In this document: positions 8,510 through 17,603 of the stretch, piece after piece
How the letters are laid out: each line of letters begins with the position of its first letter
Numbering within the stretch: position 1 is the first letter of the stretch
From: Pirellulaceae bacterium
GTDB taxonomy: Bacteria > Planctomycetota > Planctomycetia > Pirellulales > Pirellulaceae
Length of the DNA: 64,000 nucleotides
NCBI GenBank assembly: GCA_028280445.1
Contig: JANQLU010000021.1
Coordinates: 1-64,000 of the forward strand
Reading direction: 5' to 3'
Notes under the pieces: generated by a model
Databases searched by the model: none
Told to the model about the DNA's origin: nothing
What the model saw: only the letters and a program-made list of their open reading frames with translations
Program-made: the position numbers and the translations under genes

Positions 8510-10882
8510 ATGTCGCATTTACAAGCTCTCAATGAATACCAACAACGCGCGGTGACGACTGTCGACGGCCCGCTGCTGATCATTGCCGGTCCGGGCAGTG
8601 GCAAAACGCGAGTGATCACACATCGCATTGCGCACATGGTCAGTGATTGCGGTATCGCGCCTTATGAAATTGCAGCGCTGACATTCACGAACAAAGCTGC
8701 GGATGAAATGCGAACGCGGATCGAGCGGATGGTTCCCGATAGTTATGTCTGGACGGGTACCTTTCACCGATTTTGTTCGCGGCTGTTGCGAAAACACGCC
8801 ACGCTGGCTGGACTCGAAGAGAATTTTTCAATTTACGATTCCTCGGACTCGCTACGATTGGTCAAGCAAGCGATGGAGGCAGTGCATCCCAAAGATATTC
8901 GTTATCGAGCCGAGTCCATCGCCAACGAAATCAGTCGTGCCAAAAGTGCGTGCATCGATGCTGAAAATTATGGTCGATTCGCTCTCAACGCGTTGCAGAC
9001 GGTAACGACACCGGTTTACGAGGTCTATCAGTCATTGTTGTCCAGCTCGAACGCTGCAGATTTTGATGATCTATTGCTGCATGTTGTGACCATTTTGAAA
9101 AACAGTCCAGATTTGCGACAAGAATTGGATGAACACTTTCGCTACATTTTGGTCGACGAATATCAAGATACTAATCTGGCTCAATATGCGATTGTTCGTG
9201 CACTGAGCATCGATCATCCAAATCTGGCAGTCACGGGTGACCCTGATCAATCCGTTTATTCTTGGCGTGGCGCTAACATCAAAAATATTCTGGAATTTGA
9301 AAAAGATTTTCCGAACGCTCAGATCGTACGTCTGGAAGACAACTATCGCAGCACCAAAAGTATTTTGCGCGTTGCAGACCAATTGATTGCTAACAACCGC
9401 CAGCGAAAACACAAAGTGCTGAGAACCGAAAACGTCGAGGGCGATCCGGTTCGCCTGGTGGCTTTTCCCGATCAACAGACCGAAGCCCAAAGCATCGCCG
9501 AGGAATTGAGTTTGTGGTTGAAAGACAATATCTATCAACCGGATGAAATCGCGATTTTTTATCGTGCCAACTGGTTATCACGATCGATTGAACATGCACT
9601 GCGAACGGCTGGTATTCCTTATCAGATCGTCAACGGTTACGAATTTTATCAGCGACGCGAAATCAAAGATTTATTGGCTTATTTGCATTTGCTCAACAAT
9701 CCGAGCGATAGTGTGGCATTCGAACGTGTGATCAATGTTCCGCCGCGCAAGATTGGAAAAATCACCGTTCAACGATTAAAAGAGTTTGCCGCCGAAAATC
9801 GTATTTCCCTGTTCGAAGCAGCCAGGCAGTCGGGATTGATCGACACGATCAAAAAAGGTGCGGCGACCAAGGTTGCCGGATTTTGTGCGCTCTACGACAA
9901 AATCGCAATCGACGCCACCGAAAGTGTTGAGCGATTGTTGCAAACGATCATCGATGAAACGAAATACATCGACTATCTCGTGGCTGAGGATACACCCGAA
10001 GCGCATGAACGAGCAGGCAATGTCGAGGAATTGCTGTTGGCGGCGCGCGAATTTGATATAGCGCATCCCGACGATGGTGGTTTGGAAGCCTACTTGGAAC
10101 AAACTTCGTTGGTCAACGACGTGGATGCCTGGGATTCCGCCAATGCGGCAGTGACGTTGATGACTTTGCACGCGGCCAAAGGATTGGAGTTTCCTGTCGT
10201 CTTTATGGTCGGTTTAGAAGAAGGGTTGTTGCCACATGAACGCAGTAGCGTTGATGAGGAAGAAGTCGAAGAAGAACGCCGATTGATGTTTGTGGGAATC
10301 ACGCGTGCACAACAAAAATTGAATTTGAGTCGATGCATGACTCGGTTTCGACGTGGTCGAGTCTGGCCGATTATTCCAAGTCGTTTTTTAATGGAATTGC
10401 CGCGGTCTGAAATGGAGATCTCTGAACCTCCCAACACCCACTACGCAAATTTAGTCGATGGTTCGCGGGGCGCTGCGGACGTTTGGAACGAACATGAAAT
10501 GGCTCAAGAGATTTTGCAATCTCAGGACGAGGATGATGTCCCGTTTGCCATGGACGATCTGGTCGAGCAGGAGAACAGTCCTCAGGCAAAAAAAACGAGC
10601 GCTGCGAAGTCTTCTCCGGATTCATCGCTGCCAGCCGAGAAACCCGAGGCGTTCAATTTGGTTTCCGCCGCTGAAATGCTGGCTGGCAATGGCAATAATC
10701 CTCAGCCATCCGGATTGAATCTATCCGCGGGACAGTTTGTCTTTCATCCGACTTACGGCCGGGGACATGTCGATCACGTCGAAGGCTCAGGAAAAAAGCA
10801 ACTGGCGACGATTTCTTTTGAATCGGTGGGTGAAAAGAAAATCAAACCGGCATTTAGCAATCTAGTCATCATCGGGCGATAA
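8510..10882 (+). CDS. pcrA: UvrD/PcrA-type superfamily 1 DNA helicase
   Basis: An ATP-dependent 3'-5' helicase for repair and conflict resolution. Walker A is AGPGSGKT (residues 26-33) and motif II is VDEYQDTN. Motif III GDPDQSVYSWRGA, motif IV EDNYRS, motif V TLMTLHAAKGLEFPVVF and motif VI EERRLMFVGITRA are all intact. The C-terminal 48 residues (HPTYGRGHVDH...) are the Tudor-like element that PcrA uses to bind RNA polymerase. I prefer the ATG at 8510 (MSHLQALNEYQQRAV, 790 residues) over a GTG at 8489. A low-complexity linker separates the core from the tail. Transcribed alone. Confidence 0.94.
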   Translation: MSHLQALNEYQQRAVTTVDGPLLIIAGPGSGKTRVITHRIAHMVSDCGIAPYEIAALTFTNKAADEMRTRIERMVPDSYVWTGTFHRFCSRLLRKHATLAGLEENFSIYDSSDSLRLVKQAMEAVHPKDIRYRAESIANEISRAKSACIDAENYGRFALNALQTVTTPVYEVYQSLLSSSNAADFDDLLLHVVTILKNSPDLRQELDEHFRYILVDEYQDTNLAQYAIVRALSIDHPNLAVTGDPDQSVYSWRGANIKNILEFEKDFPNAQIVRLEDNYRSTKSILRVADQLIANNRQRKHKVLRTENVEGDPVRLVAFPDQQTEAQSIAEELSLWLKDNIYQPDEIAIFYRANWLSRSIEHALRTAGIPYQIVNGYEFYQRREIKDLLAYLHLLNNPSDSVAFERVINVPPRKIGKITVQRLKEFAAENRISLFEAARQSGLIDTIKKGAATKVAGFCALYDKIAIDATESVERLLQTIIDETKYIDYLVAEDTPEAHERAGNVEELLLAAREFDIAHPDDGGLEAYLEQTSLVNDVDAWDSANAAVTLMTLHAAKGLEFPVVFMVGLEEGLLPHERSSVDEEEVEEERRLMFVGITRAQQKLNLSRCMTRFRRGRVWPIIPSRFLMELPRSEMEISEPPNTHYANLVDGSRGAADVWNEHEMAQEILQSQDEDDVPFAMDDLVEQENSPQAKKTSAAKSSPDSSLPAEKPEAFNLVSAAEMLAGNGNNPQPSGLNLSAGQFVFHPTYGRGHVDHVEGSGKKQLATISFESVGEKKIKPAFSNLVIIGR

Positions 10883-10902
10883 CGCTGTTTTGGATCACAG
10901 TA

Positions 10903-11140
10903 GTAGGGCCGGTTCCTACCGGCCAATCCAACCAACTAAAAATCACGAAGTTTGAATCTAATTTGCAGCACGGCTCGCGGACTCGTGACTAGGCTCACGC
11001 AGAGTCGCAGAGACGCAGACGGATTTTGACATGTCGATTTGCGATTGTATCAGCAGCACTTAAACAACACGCGTCCAAATTTCAGGATCGTAGGGCCGGT
11101 TCCCACCGGCCAATCCAACCAACCGGCCAATCCAACCAAC
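10903..11140. repeat. Repeat cluster (families B, C, B) upstream of the first PEP-CTERM gene
   Basis: Family B (TAGGGCCGGTTCCTACCGGC and variants) occurs at 10903-10936 and 11091-11140, with family C at 10991-11020. The stretch from about 10985 to 11140 reappears with substitutions at about 12050-12180, so it belongs to a larger tandem duplication. No gene is seen between 10883 and 11309. Confidence 0.8.
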
Positions 11141-11309
11141 TCTCGCCGAATCATTGAGAATGCTCTGGTTTGTTATACGCCACTGCTACAAACGTTATTT
11201 TTGGCAGTGTTTTTGAGTGATTGAGATAATCTGTAGCAGAAATGTCGATCTGGCGCGATGAGAGGACGATCCAGAATATGGAAAAATTTTCTCAGTGGCT
11301 GTGATCAAA

Positions 11310-11984
11310 ATGCTCAATCCCATACCACTCGTTGCACCGTTTGTGTTTGCATTCTTGTTGATGGTGTGCAATCTCCAGGCAGACATCGTAACCGACTCGA
11401 CTCCAACCGGGACGACCGATCGTAACGGAAACAACGATTTCGTCGGACTGCTGGACAGTGTTGGGCCGGATCGCATTGGTGGACAGAATATCAATCTCAA
11501 TGGATCTGCTCCGACAGGTGAAAGTTCCCAAATCGGCGATCTAGTCGGTCGCGATATTGACGCAACTGGGGGGAGTCGAACCTGGGAATATTTGTTGATT
11601 CTGCCAGCCGATGCCGTCAGCGGAACTGGGTTTACAAGTATCAGTTTCAGCGGACACGCGTATGAACGTTCGAGTGACAACCTCGAAGGCAGCGATCAAA
11701 TTCGTTGGTCGTTGTATTTGAATAGTGATGTGACCCCAGTTCAGGTGAGCGGGCCTGTCGCTGGTACCGATTGGTCAACGTTCGATGTGAATTTGTCTGA
11801 CCCGGGTGGCAATTCAATCACTAGCGTGCGGGTCGTTTTTGAGATCATCGGATTCGACGACGATGATGATTGGTTTGTGACTCGTGGTAGTTTACAGGCG
11901 AGCTATCAAAAGGTTCCTGAGCCGGGCTGCGTTGTGATTTTGTTGCTCGTTTTGGCAGCCAGCAATACACGGCGATTCAAATAG
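11310..11984 (+). CDS. PEP-CTERM-type exported protein, copy 1
   Basis: Function unknown. The signal peptide is MLNPIPLVAPFVFAFLLMVCNLQA. The body resembles a beta-rich extracellular domain (DWSTFDVNLSDPGGNSIT). The end is a PEP-CTERM signal: VPEPG, a hydrophobic stretch, then a basic tail TRRFK, which exosortase systems recognise for sorting. About 60% of the residues match the next gene. A GTG at 11295 is an alternative start; neither has a strong ribosome-binding site. Both genes are preceded by the same short sequence GGAAAAATTTTCT. An acidic run DDDDD replaces NGGGE of the paralogue. Confidence 0.8.
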   Translation: MLNPIPLVAPFVFAFLLMVCNLQADIVTDSTPTGTTDRNGNNDFVGLLDSVGPDRIGGQNINLNGSAPTGESSQIGDLVGRDIDATGGSRTWEYLLILPADAVSGTGFTSISFSGHAYERSSDNLEGSDQIRWSLYLNSDVTPVQVSGPVAGTDWSTFDVNLSDPGGNSITSVRVVFEIIGFDDDDDWFVTRGSLQASYQKVPEPGCVVILLLVLAASNTRRFK

Positions 11985-12055
11985 TGTTTTCGTTGTTGGC
12001 TATCTGAAGACAGCTGTCGTTCCGGTTTGGCAACAGCGGAATGATTCGCGAATCG

Positions 12056-12242
12056 AGCTCACGCAGAGCCGCAGAGGAATTTTGACGTGTCTAGTTGCGA
12101 TTGTACTGCAGCACTTAAACAATACGCGTCCAAATTTCAAGATCGCAGGGCCGGTTCCTACCGGCCAATCCAACCAACCGGCTGGTGGAACCGGCCCTAC
12201 TTTCAGCCCTGTCTCTGCGCCTCCGCGTCTCTGCGTGAGCCT
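12056..12242. repeat. Nested repeats: family B pair inside a family C pair
   Basis: Family C runs forward at 12056-12077 (CTCACGCAGAGCCGCAGAGG) and inverted at 12213-12242. Between them lies a full family B pair (12146-12200) with an imperfect hairpin. The left half matches the region upstream of copy 1 of the PEP-CTERM gene. From 12243 to 12541 there is AT-rich sequence with no supported gene. Confidence 0.8.
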
Positions 12243-12541
12243 TTTCTCCGATACCGAGTCGCCACAAGACCTCGGCATTCTTAGATCATGATTCAGATTC
12301 AAAACGAGGGCGACAAAGTGTTGATGAGGCCGTATTTGTGATAGCTGAATCTGCGTGAAGCATATTTAATCGCGCAAAAATTTTGCCTAAGTTATCGTCC
12401 GCTTTTTTAGCATTTTTCGCAGGCGTCAAAGTTTGCTGCTTTCGAGTTTCGAATTGGATAATTGTGCTGGAGTGAGTTTTTTCCAACGTGCGATCAAGAC
12501 GATCTTGAATATGGAAAAATTTTCTTAGTCGCCACGTTCCG

Positions 12542-13222
12542 ATGAAAACTCCCGCCAGATTTTCTGTACTACTTGTTTTGTTTATTTTGTGTTTCACAGC
12601 TCGTGTGAATGCAGATATCATCTCGGATTCAGTACCTGACGGAACAGCGGATCGTGTCAACAACAATGATTTCATTGGTTTGCTAGACGGTGTTTCGCCC
12701 AATCAAATCGGCGGGCTGAACGTCAATTTTCCTGGTGCTGTTCCAGCGGGCGAAAGTTTTCAGTTAGGTGATCTCGTAGGGCGTGACATTAATGCCACCT
12801 CTGGCAGCCGGAGTTGGAATTATCAACTGATTTTGCCAGCCGATGCTGTCGCAGGAACTGGGTTTACCAATATCAGTTTTGCGGGGCACGCGTTTGAACG
12901 AGCGACCAATAACCTCGAAGGCATCGATCAAATCCAGTGGGAACTCTATTTGAACAATGACGTTACGCCAGTTCAGGTCGGTGGGCCGGCTGCCGGTTCC
13001 GATTGGTCAACGTTCGACGTCAATCTGTCCGATCCCGGCGGGAGTACGATAACCAGTGTTCGTGTTGTATTCACTGTCACTGGGTTTAATGGAGGCGGTG
13101 AGTGGTTTGTAACTCGCGGGCTTTTACAAGCTGAATATCAACCAATACCTGAGCCTCTCTGTTTCAGTTTGTTATCTATGGTTTGCCTGGGACTCATGGG
13201 AAGAAAACGAAAGCTGTGCTAA
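12542..13222 (+). CDS. PEP-CTERM-type exported protein, copy 2
   Basis: Paralogue of the preceding gene with the same length and layout (226 residues): a signal peptide ending near ARVNA, shared blocks such as SDWSTFDVNLSDPGG and LILPADAV.GTGFT.ISF.GHA, and a PEP-CTERM tail (IPEPLCFSLLSMVCLGLMG then RKRK). The divergence is spread across the gene, so the duplication is not recent. Function is unknown; the family is probably displayed on the surface or in the extracellular matrix. No exosortase is encoded in this window. Confidence 0.8.
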   Translation: MKTPARFSVLLVLFILCFTARVNADIISDSVPDGTADRVNNNDFIGLLDGVSPNQIGGLNVNFPGAVPAGESFQLGDLVGRDINATSGSRSWNYQLILPADAVAGTGFTNISFAGHAFERATNNLEGIDQIQWELYLNNDVTPVQVGGPAAGSDWSTFDVNLSDPGGSTITSVRVVFTVTGFNGGGEWFVTRGLLQAEYQPIPEPLCFSLLSMVCLGLMGRKRKLC

Positions 13223-13258
13223 GTTGTAGCGGTTTAGAGATTTTTCCCCCGACTGCTG

Positions 13259-14341
13259 TTGTCTGACACACGTTCTCCTAACAATTCGTTTATTTTTCTG
13301 GTTTGCCAGGTGGGTTATGAATCTCGCTGCAAAGCGGAGCTTGCCAGCCACCATCCTGAACTGAAATTCGCTTTTGGACGACCGGGATTGTTGACGTTCA
13401 AGGTCGCCGACGATTCACCGCTGCGGCAGGAGCTTGTTCTGAAGTCGACGTTTGCACGGACATTTGGGTACTCGATGACAACGATCCAGGGCAGTTTGCC
13501 GGTGGATTTGATCGAAACCCATTGCAAAACTCATGGGGCAAATCTGGTGCATTACTGGTCGCGATCCGATCAGGACCGACAACTCAACGAGGCAGGTGAA
13601 GCATCAACACCGAACTTGCCACGGCTCAACATTCCTGGAATCCGACTGAACAAAAATGCCAAATCCGGTGAAACAGTGATCGATGTCATCGAGATCGATC
13701 ATGAACATTGGTTGATTGGTTATCATCAGGCAGCTCAGACTTTTCAGCGATGGAGAGCCGGCAAGCCCATGATTACCTGCCAGGAACCGGTGGTCAGTCG
13801 TGCCTATAACAAAACGGCCGAGGCGCTTCAGTGGTCGCGTTTGCCGATTCGCGCGGGAGACATTTGTGTCGAAATTGGGGCGGCACCCGGAGGATCAGCC
13901 CAAGCGTTATTGCAACGTGGTTGCAGTGTTTTGGCAATTGATCCAGCCGATATGGATGAACGATTGTTTGGCTACCCGCGCTTGCAGCATATCAAAAAAC
14001 GTGGGAAAGACGTTCCCAAAAAATCGTTTGCAGGTGCCCGTTGGTTGTTTGCGGATCTGAATGTGGCACCCAAATTGACACTCGACACGGTCGAAGAGAT
14101 CGTCACCAACGACGCCGTTCATTTTCGCGGCATGGTTTTAACTTTGAAATCGATGTCCGAATCGGGTGATGCAAAACAAGATAGCAGTTTGTTTCCCGAC
14201 GAGATTGCGGGAATTGTCGACCGCGTCAGAGGTTGGGGGATGCGTTTTGTCAAAACACGGCAGTTGGCTTACAACCGCAACGAAATTTGTTTGTTGGCGC
14301 TCAAGCAAAAAGCGTTATTGCGGGCACGAGCGAGAAAGTAG
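13259..14341 (+). CDS. RlmM-like 23S rRNA 2'-O-methyltransferase
   Basis: Predicted SAM-dependent RNA ribose methyltransferase. The first 170 residues look like the THUMP-containing RlmM N-region. The catalytic part has GDICVEIGAAPGGSAQALL (SAM loop), then VLAIDPADMDERLF and GARWLFADLNVAP, the usual order of RlmM, which modifies C2498 of 23S rRNA in E. coli. Length is 360 residues, as in RlmM. The start is a TTG at 13259 without a clear ribosome-binding site; no better in-frame start precedes the conserved FIFLVCQVGYES. It ends just before a family D inverted pair. Confidence 0.75.
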   Translation: MSDTRSPNNSFIFLVCQVGYESRCKAELASHHPELKFAFGRPGLLTFKVADDSPLRQELVLKSTFARTFGYSMTTIQGSLPVDLIETHCKTHGANLVHYWSRSDQDRQLNEAGEASTPNLPRLNIPGIRLNKNAKSGETVIDVIEIDHEHWLIGYHQAAQTFQRWRAGKPMITCQEPVVSRAYNKTAEALQWSRLPIRAGDICVEIGAAPGGSAQALLQRGCSVLAIDPADMDERLFGYPRLQHIKKRGKDVPKKSFAGARWLFADLNVAPKLTLDTVEEIVTNDAVHFRGMVLTLKSMSESGDAKQDSSLFPDEIAGIVDRVRGWGMRFVKTRQLAYNRNEICLLALKQKALLRARARK

Positions 14342-14376
14342 TTCAGGTATTTGGCCTCGATGCGATTCGCAAATTC

Positions 14377-14502
14377 GGGAGGGCTGGTTTGGGAGGGCGA
14401 GGCTCCCGCCGAGCCAAAAAACAGAGCCTCGGCAAAGCCAATGTGAGCGGCATCAGGCTCGGCGGGAGCCTCGCCCTCCCAAACCTGCCCTCCCGATCCG
14501 CG
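14377..14502. repeat. Family D inverted pair (long hairpin)
   Basis: GGGAGGGCGAGGCTCCCGCC at about 14393 is answered by its inverse at about 14458-14480. The flanks GGGAGGGCTGGTTTG and CAAACCTGCCCTCCC extend the pairing, giving arms near 40 bases. This is a rare family D case where both arms are complete. Confidence 0.8.
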
Positions 14503-14510
14503 CAATAACA

Positions 14511-14532
14511 AAGCCCGCTAAAAAACGGGCTT
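14511..14532. terminator. Probable intrinsic terminator between rlmM-like gene and flgM
   Basis: AAGCCCG and CGGGCTT form a 7-bp stem around an A-rich loop. Both directions continue with modest T content (TTGTTGT on plus, TTTGTTATTG on minus). It could serve the convergent RlmM-like gene and flgM. Confidence 0.5.
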
Positions 14533-14607
14533 GTTGTGGTCTGATTGTTTCGAGTGAATGACGAGAGCGGCGTCACTCAAGCTAAATGAGAAAACGGCGT
14601 TGTTTGA

Positions 14608-14898
14608 TTATGCCAACTCGTTGAGTAAACGGCTGACTGCAACATCCAGTTTTTCATTGGTTTCGTAGACACCCGATTCAATCTGTGCGCGAATATCCGC
14701 GACTCGATCTGCACGAATGTCACCAACGACTTTTAACTGACTCAACATTTTTGCCTCGCTCGAAATATCCAGTTGATCTACGGTATCAATCGATGGCGAG
14801 TTGACTGATGACGAATCGGTCGTTTGGGTCTTGGTATTAACTTGTTGGATTTTCTGGACGTTGCCAGACGTTACGTTTGTGGCTCCAAAAATTTGCAT
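14608..14898 (-). CDS. flgM: Anti-sigma-28 factor FlgM
   Basis: Inhibits FliA until the hook-basal body is finished and is then exported. The 96-residue length fits. The N-terminal half is Ser/Thr/Gln-rich and likely disordered. The C-terminal sigma-binding helices are recognisable as DIRADRVADIRAQIESGVYE and LDVAVSRLLNELA. A purine-rich AGGGGATTCTCC stretch precedes the ATG. It is a lone gene 19 kb from fliA and flhA. A possible sigma-28 promoter lies far upstream (15169-15195). Confidence 0.85.
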   Translation of the reverse strand: MQIFGATNVTSGNVQKIQQVNTKTQTTDSSSVNSPSIDTVDQLDISSEAKMLSQLKVVGDIRADRVADIRAQIESGVYETNEKLDVAVSRLLNELA

Positions 14899-15168
14899 GG
14901 AGAATCCCCTTTAGTTAATGAAAGCCAGGTCGTGACCTTCATGTTACACGGCTTCGATGCCGCAAAAGGAGAATAACAACTGATAGACCAAGCTGAGCGA
15001 TTCCAGATGCCAAGGGAGATAATGGCAGAGGAAACTGGCAAAACTTGCGTCCAACGACAGGTGATATCCTCAGGTTTATGAACTTAACAAGCATCGTTCT
15101 TCCCTGTCGATGGACAACCTTCCGTGCCAGTTTGTCACAATACGACGCTTGTTTCTCGTCAAGAGTCG

Positions 15169-15195
15169 TTATCGTCAGTTGGTTCGATGACTTTC
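15169..15195 (-). promoter_or_regulatory. Possible sigma-28 promoter upstream of flgM
   Basis: On the minus strand GAAAGTCA is followed by an 11-base spacer and GACGATAA. The sigma-28 consensus is TAAAGTTT-N11-GCCGATAA, so the -10 matches 7 of 8, the -35 matches 5 of 8, and the spacing is exact. It would leave a leader of about 270 bases before flgM, which weakens the case. Confidence 0.3.
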
Positions 15196-15333
15196 AAAAC
15201 TATTTTTTGCTGACGTATTTTAACGCCTGTTCTCAACTGTTACGGCTGTGCCGATTGTCGAAAAAGGCCAAAATTTTGCAGCTACTGGTGGGTAGCCGGT
15301 CTTGGTCCGTTTAAAACGGTCGTACAAAACACA

Positions 15334-15387
15334 TCGAGCGTCCTGATTACGAATCAGGAATTCGTTTGGTTCGAACACCCTCGCGGA
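15334..15387 (+). pseudogene. tRNA-Arg(ACG)-like relic (3' part only)
   Basis: CCTGA-TTACGAA-TCAGG is a perfect tRNA anticodon arm with anticodon ACG. GAGCG in front resembles the 3' side of a D-stem, and GGTTCGAAC behind is a T-loop. The T-stem does not pair well, no D-arm is visible upstream, and no acceptor stem matches the 3' GCGGA. It is therefore not a functional tRNA by eye and is probably a decayed tRNA or an attachment-site remnant. The rest of 14899-15634 holds no supported gene. Confidence 0.4.
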
Positions 15388-15634
15388 TTTTCAAACCGTG
15401 CGAAAAATGGTCCGCGCGCAAACACGGATTTTTTGCGCGGCGGGAGTATAGGGGAGCGCTTGGAACCGGTTCAAGACCACTTTAAAAATTTGCTAGCGTG
15501 AAGTGGAAAACAGACTCGAACCAAATGATGTTGCGATACGTTCGTGTAAGTATCAAACGACAAGCCATCTGGCTCCAAGGAAGGAATTCGTATTGGTCGT
15601 TTGTTCGTCGCAAGTGTTTGTTAGGAGCCTTATC

Positions 15635-15817
15635 GTGAACTCATCAAATCATTTTCTCGACTCGTCCACTGGAATTTCACGCGTTGATTCACCTCCTCAG
15701 GTCAACCTCCAACCTGATCCTTCTCAACCCGATTTTTGGATGGATATGGAATCGTTTTTTGACTTTAGTTTTTGGCTGGCCGAAGAACTTCAGGATTTAA
15801 TCGATCGCCATCAGTAA
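15635..15817 (+). CDS. Small protein of 60 residues, acidic/aromatic C-terminus
   Basis: Function not recognised. The longer frame opens at 15503, but AGGAG at 15623-15627 lies seven bases before the GTG at 15635, so I take that start. The C-terminal half is unusual: PDFWMDMESFFDFSFWLAEE, rich in Phe, Trp, Asp and Glu, suggesting a short amphipathic or partner-binding helix. The gene stops just before a family B repeat. Its coding status rests on the ribosome-binding site and the non-random composition. Confidence 0.5.
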   Translation: MNSSNHFLDSSTGISRVDSPPQVNLQPDPSQPDFWMDMESFFDFSFWLAEELQDLIDRHQ

Positions 15818-15822
15818 AAAAA

Positions 15823-15876
15823 GTAGGGCCGGTTCCCACCGGCCAATCCAATAGAACGGCCGGTGGGAACCGCCCG
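15823..15876. repeat. Family B inverted pair
   Basis: GGGCCGGTTCCCACCGGCC and its near inverse GGCCGGTGGGAACCGCCC lie around a short spacer. It is placed directly after the small ORF stop and could fold into a hairpin in its mRNA. Confidence 0.8.
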
Positions 15877-15996
15877 ACGTGCGCAGACCTGCAGCAAAAC
15901 GGGTATGATTAGGATTCTGGGGCATTGTTTGTCGTGTGAGAGCGATTCGCGAAATCGGTATCGACTTTCGCGACGCAAAAGACAAGGGATCGAATC

Positions 15997-17595
15997 ATGC
16001 AGTGCTGTCAAACACATTGGATCAAACTGTATTGTTTAGGTTGTTTCGTGGTTTGCTCAGCAATCACGGCGTTTGTGTTGATTTCAATCTGGCGACAGGA
16101 CAGAACCTCAATTTCAAAAAATGAATCCGTTCCTACGCGAACGCCCGAGCCGCAAATTGTCAAGCCAAAATCTGACGGTCAGCGCGCCGACAAATTCGAG
16201 CCTAATCCTTTTGAAGAATTGAATAGTTCTTCTTCACACGCAACGAACAAAAAATCTGATCGTTCGCAATTCCAGGAAGGCGACCAGTCGGCAAAAAACG
16301 TAGGTAAGAGTTCGCAGGCTAGTTTTCAAGAATTGATCGCTTTGATTGATAAAGCGCTCGAAGAGTGGGACGAGGATCTAATGCAGGACGAAGTCGACTC
16401 AGAGGAGGATGAAGAATCGAACGTCCCAAGTTCCGAAAAAACTCCAGAAAAATCTGATTTGGAGCGGGCGAGCATCGCCATTCAAAAATTGTCGGACAAA
16501 AAACTGCGCGAACGACTGGATGCGGCGCTCAAAAACGAATTGGAGCAAGAGTTCGAACTGGACGTTTGCCTGTGGGCGTTGGTTCAGCGAAAGAAAATCG
16601 AAGTCCTACGAGAAATTCACAAATCGAATCCAAAACATGTTGAGATTTTGACGGCGCTGCGACGCGCCGAAGGACGCTCGGACCCGCTCACGGTTGTTGT
16701 GGATTCGAAAACCGAATTTATTAAAGGCACACCGGTATCGTTACCTTTGCTCAAAGTGTCAATCAAAAATGTGGATGAGGATAAGCAGACGATTTTGTTT
16801 ACCAAAGGTGGTGACTACCGATCAGGGCGTCAAGCTCGGTGGCGCATCGAATTGAGGGACAAAAACAAAAAATTGACACAGGTGAGAAGTTTAGGGTTTT
16901 TTGCAATGGGTGGCGGAATATATACGGAGGAGACGATGTCCACGGGGCAAAGCTGGGAAACGAGTCTCGATCTCAACAGCTTTGTCGCTGGCGAAATCAA
17001 ACCAGGAAAATATCAACTGACGGTGTTTTATCACAATCGAATGACGATTGATGATGACAAAAATATCGATGGGCTGATGGCGAGCAAGTCGAAAACGTTT
17101 TCATTAAATATCGAACCGATCAAAATCAAGAATTCCAAATCGGTGATCGAATCTGTTTGCCGGCATATTGAGCAAATCGATGAATCAAAAAAATTGATCA
17201 TGGTCCAAGGTACGTATGGTCGATGGGCTCACGATTCTGTCGCACCAGATAGTCCACAAGGCAAAATCCTCAGCTTGGGTTTGAAGGCGGTGCCGACGTT
17301 AATCACGCATTCGGCGATCGAAACTTATTCACCCAAAAAACGGTCCATGATCTTTTCGATGCTGTATTCGGCGACAGGAATTCACGAGCCAAGTGACGAT
17401 GTTCTTGGAGCTCACAAAACCATAATTGGACCGTGGGCTGTCTGGGGCGCCGAAAACGGAAAAGTGCATACCGTGGGGATGGGAGGCGGCGGTACAATAA
17501 CCACTTATAGCAAAAGAATCAGTAAAAAATCGCAACGAAAATTGGCGGCCAGATGGAAACAATGGTTCGACGACACCGTTGAAATTGTGAAGTGA
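15997..17595 (+). CDS. Membrane-anchored protein of unknown function
   Basis: 532 residues, not recognised. A single N-terminal membrane segment (about residues 9-32, YCLGCFVVCSAITAFVLISI) lacks a clear cleavage site, so the rest is probably extracytoplasmic. Residues 45-170 are low-complexity and acidic (EDEESNVPSSEKTPEKS), likely disordered. A middle region (about 250-350) looks like a beta-sandwich (KPGKYQLTVFYHN). The C-terminal 150 residues (SKKLIMVQGTYGRWAHDSVA) include a HEAT-like block (SLGLKAVPTLITH). It follows the small 60-residue gene on the same strand. Confidence 0.7.
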   Translation: MQCCQTHWIKLYCLGCFVVCSAITAFVLISIWRQDRTSISKNESVPTRTPEPQIVKPKSDGQRADKFEPNPFEELNSSSSHATNKKSDRSQFQEGDQSAKNVGKSSQASFQELIALIDKALEEWDEDLMQDEVDSEEDEESNVPSSEKTPEKSDLERASIAIQKLSDKKLRERLDAALKNELEQEFELDVCLWALVQRKKIEVLREIHKSNPKHVEILTALRRAEGRSDPLTVVVDSKTEFIKGTPVSLPLLKVSIKNVDEDKQTILFTKGGDYRSGRQARWRIELRDKNKKLTQVRSLGFFAMGGGIYTEETMSTGQSWETSLDLNSFVAGEIKPGKYQLTVFYHNRMTIDDDKNIDGLMASKSKTFSLNIEPIKIKNSKSVIESVCRHIEQIDESKKLIMVQGTYGRWAHDSVAPDSPQGKILSLGLKAVPTLITHSAIETYSPKKRSMIFSMLYSATGIHEPSDDVLGAHKTIIGPWAVWGAENGKVHTVGMGGGGTITTYSKRISKKSQRKLAARWKQWFDDTVEIVK

Positions 17596-17603
17596 TTTTG
17601 GCA

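Noticed and set aside
14980..15030. Sigma-54-like TTGGCA...CGCT sequence on the minus strand upstream of flgM
   Set aside because: The distance between the GG and GC elements is one base too long for a sigma-54 promoter.
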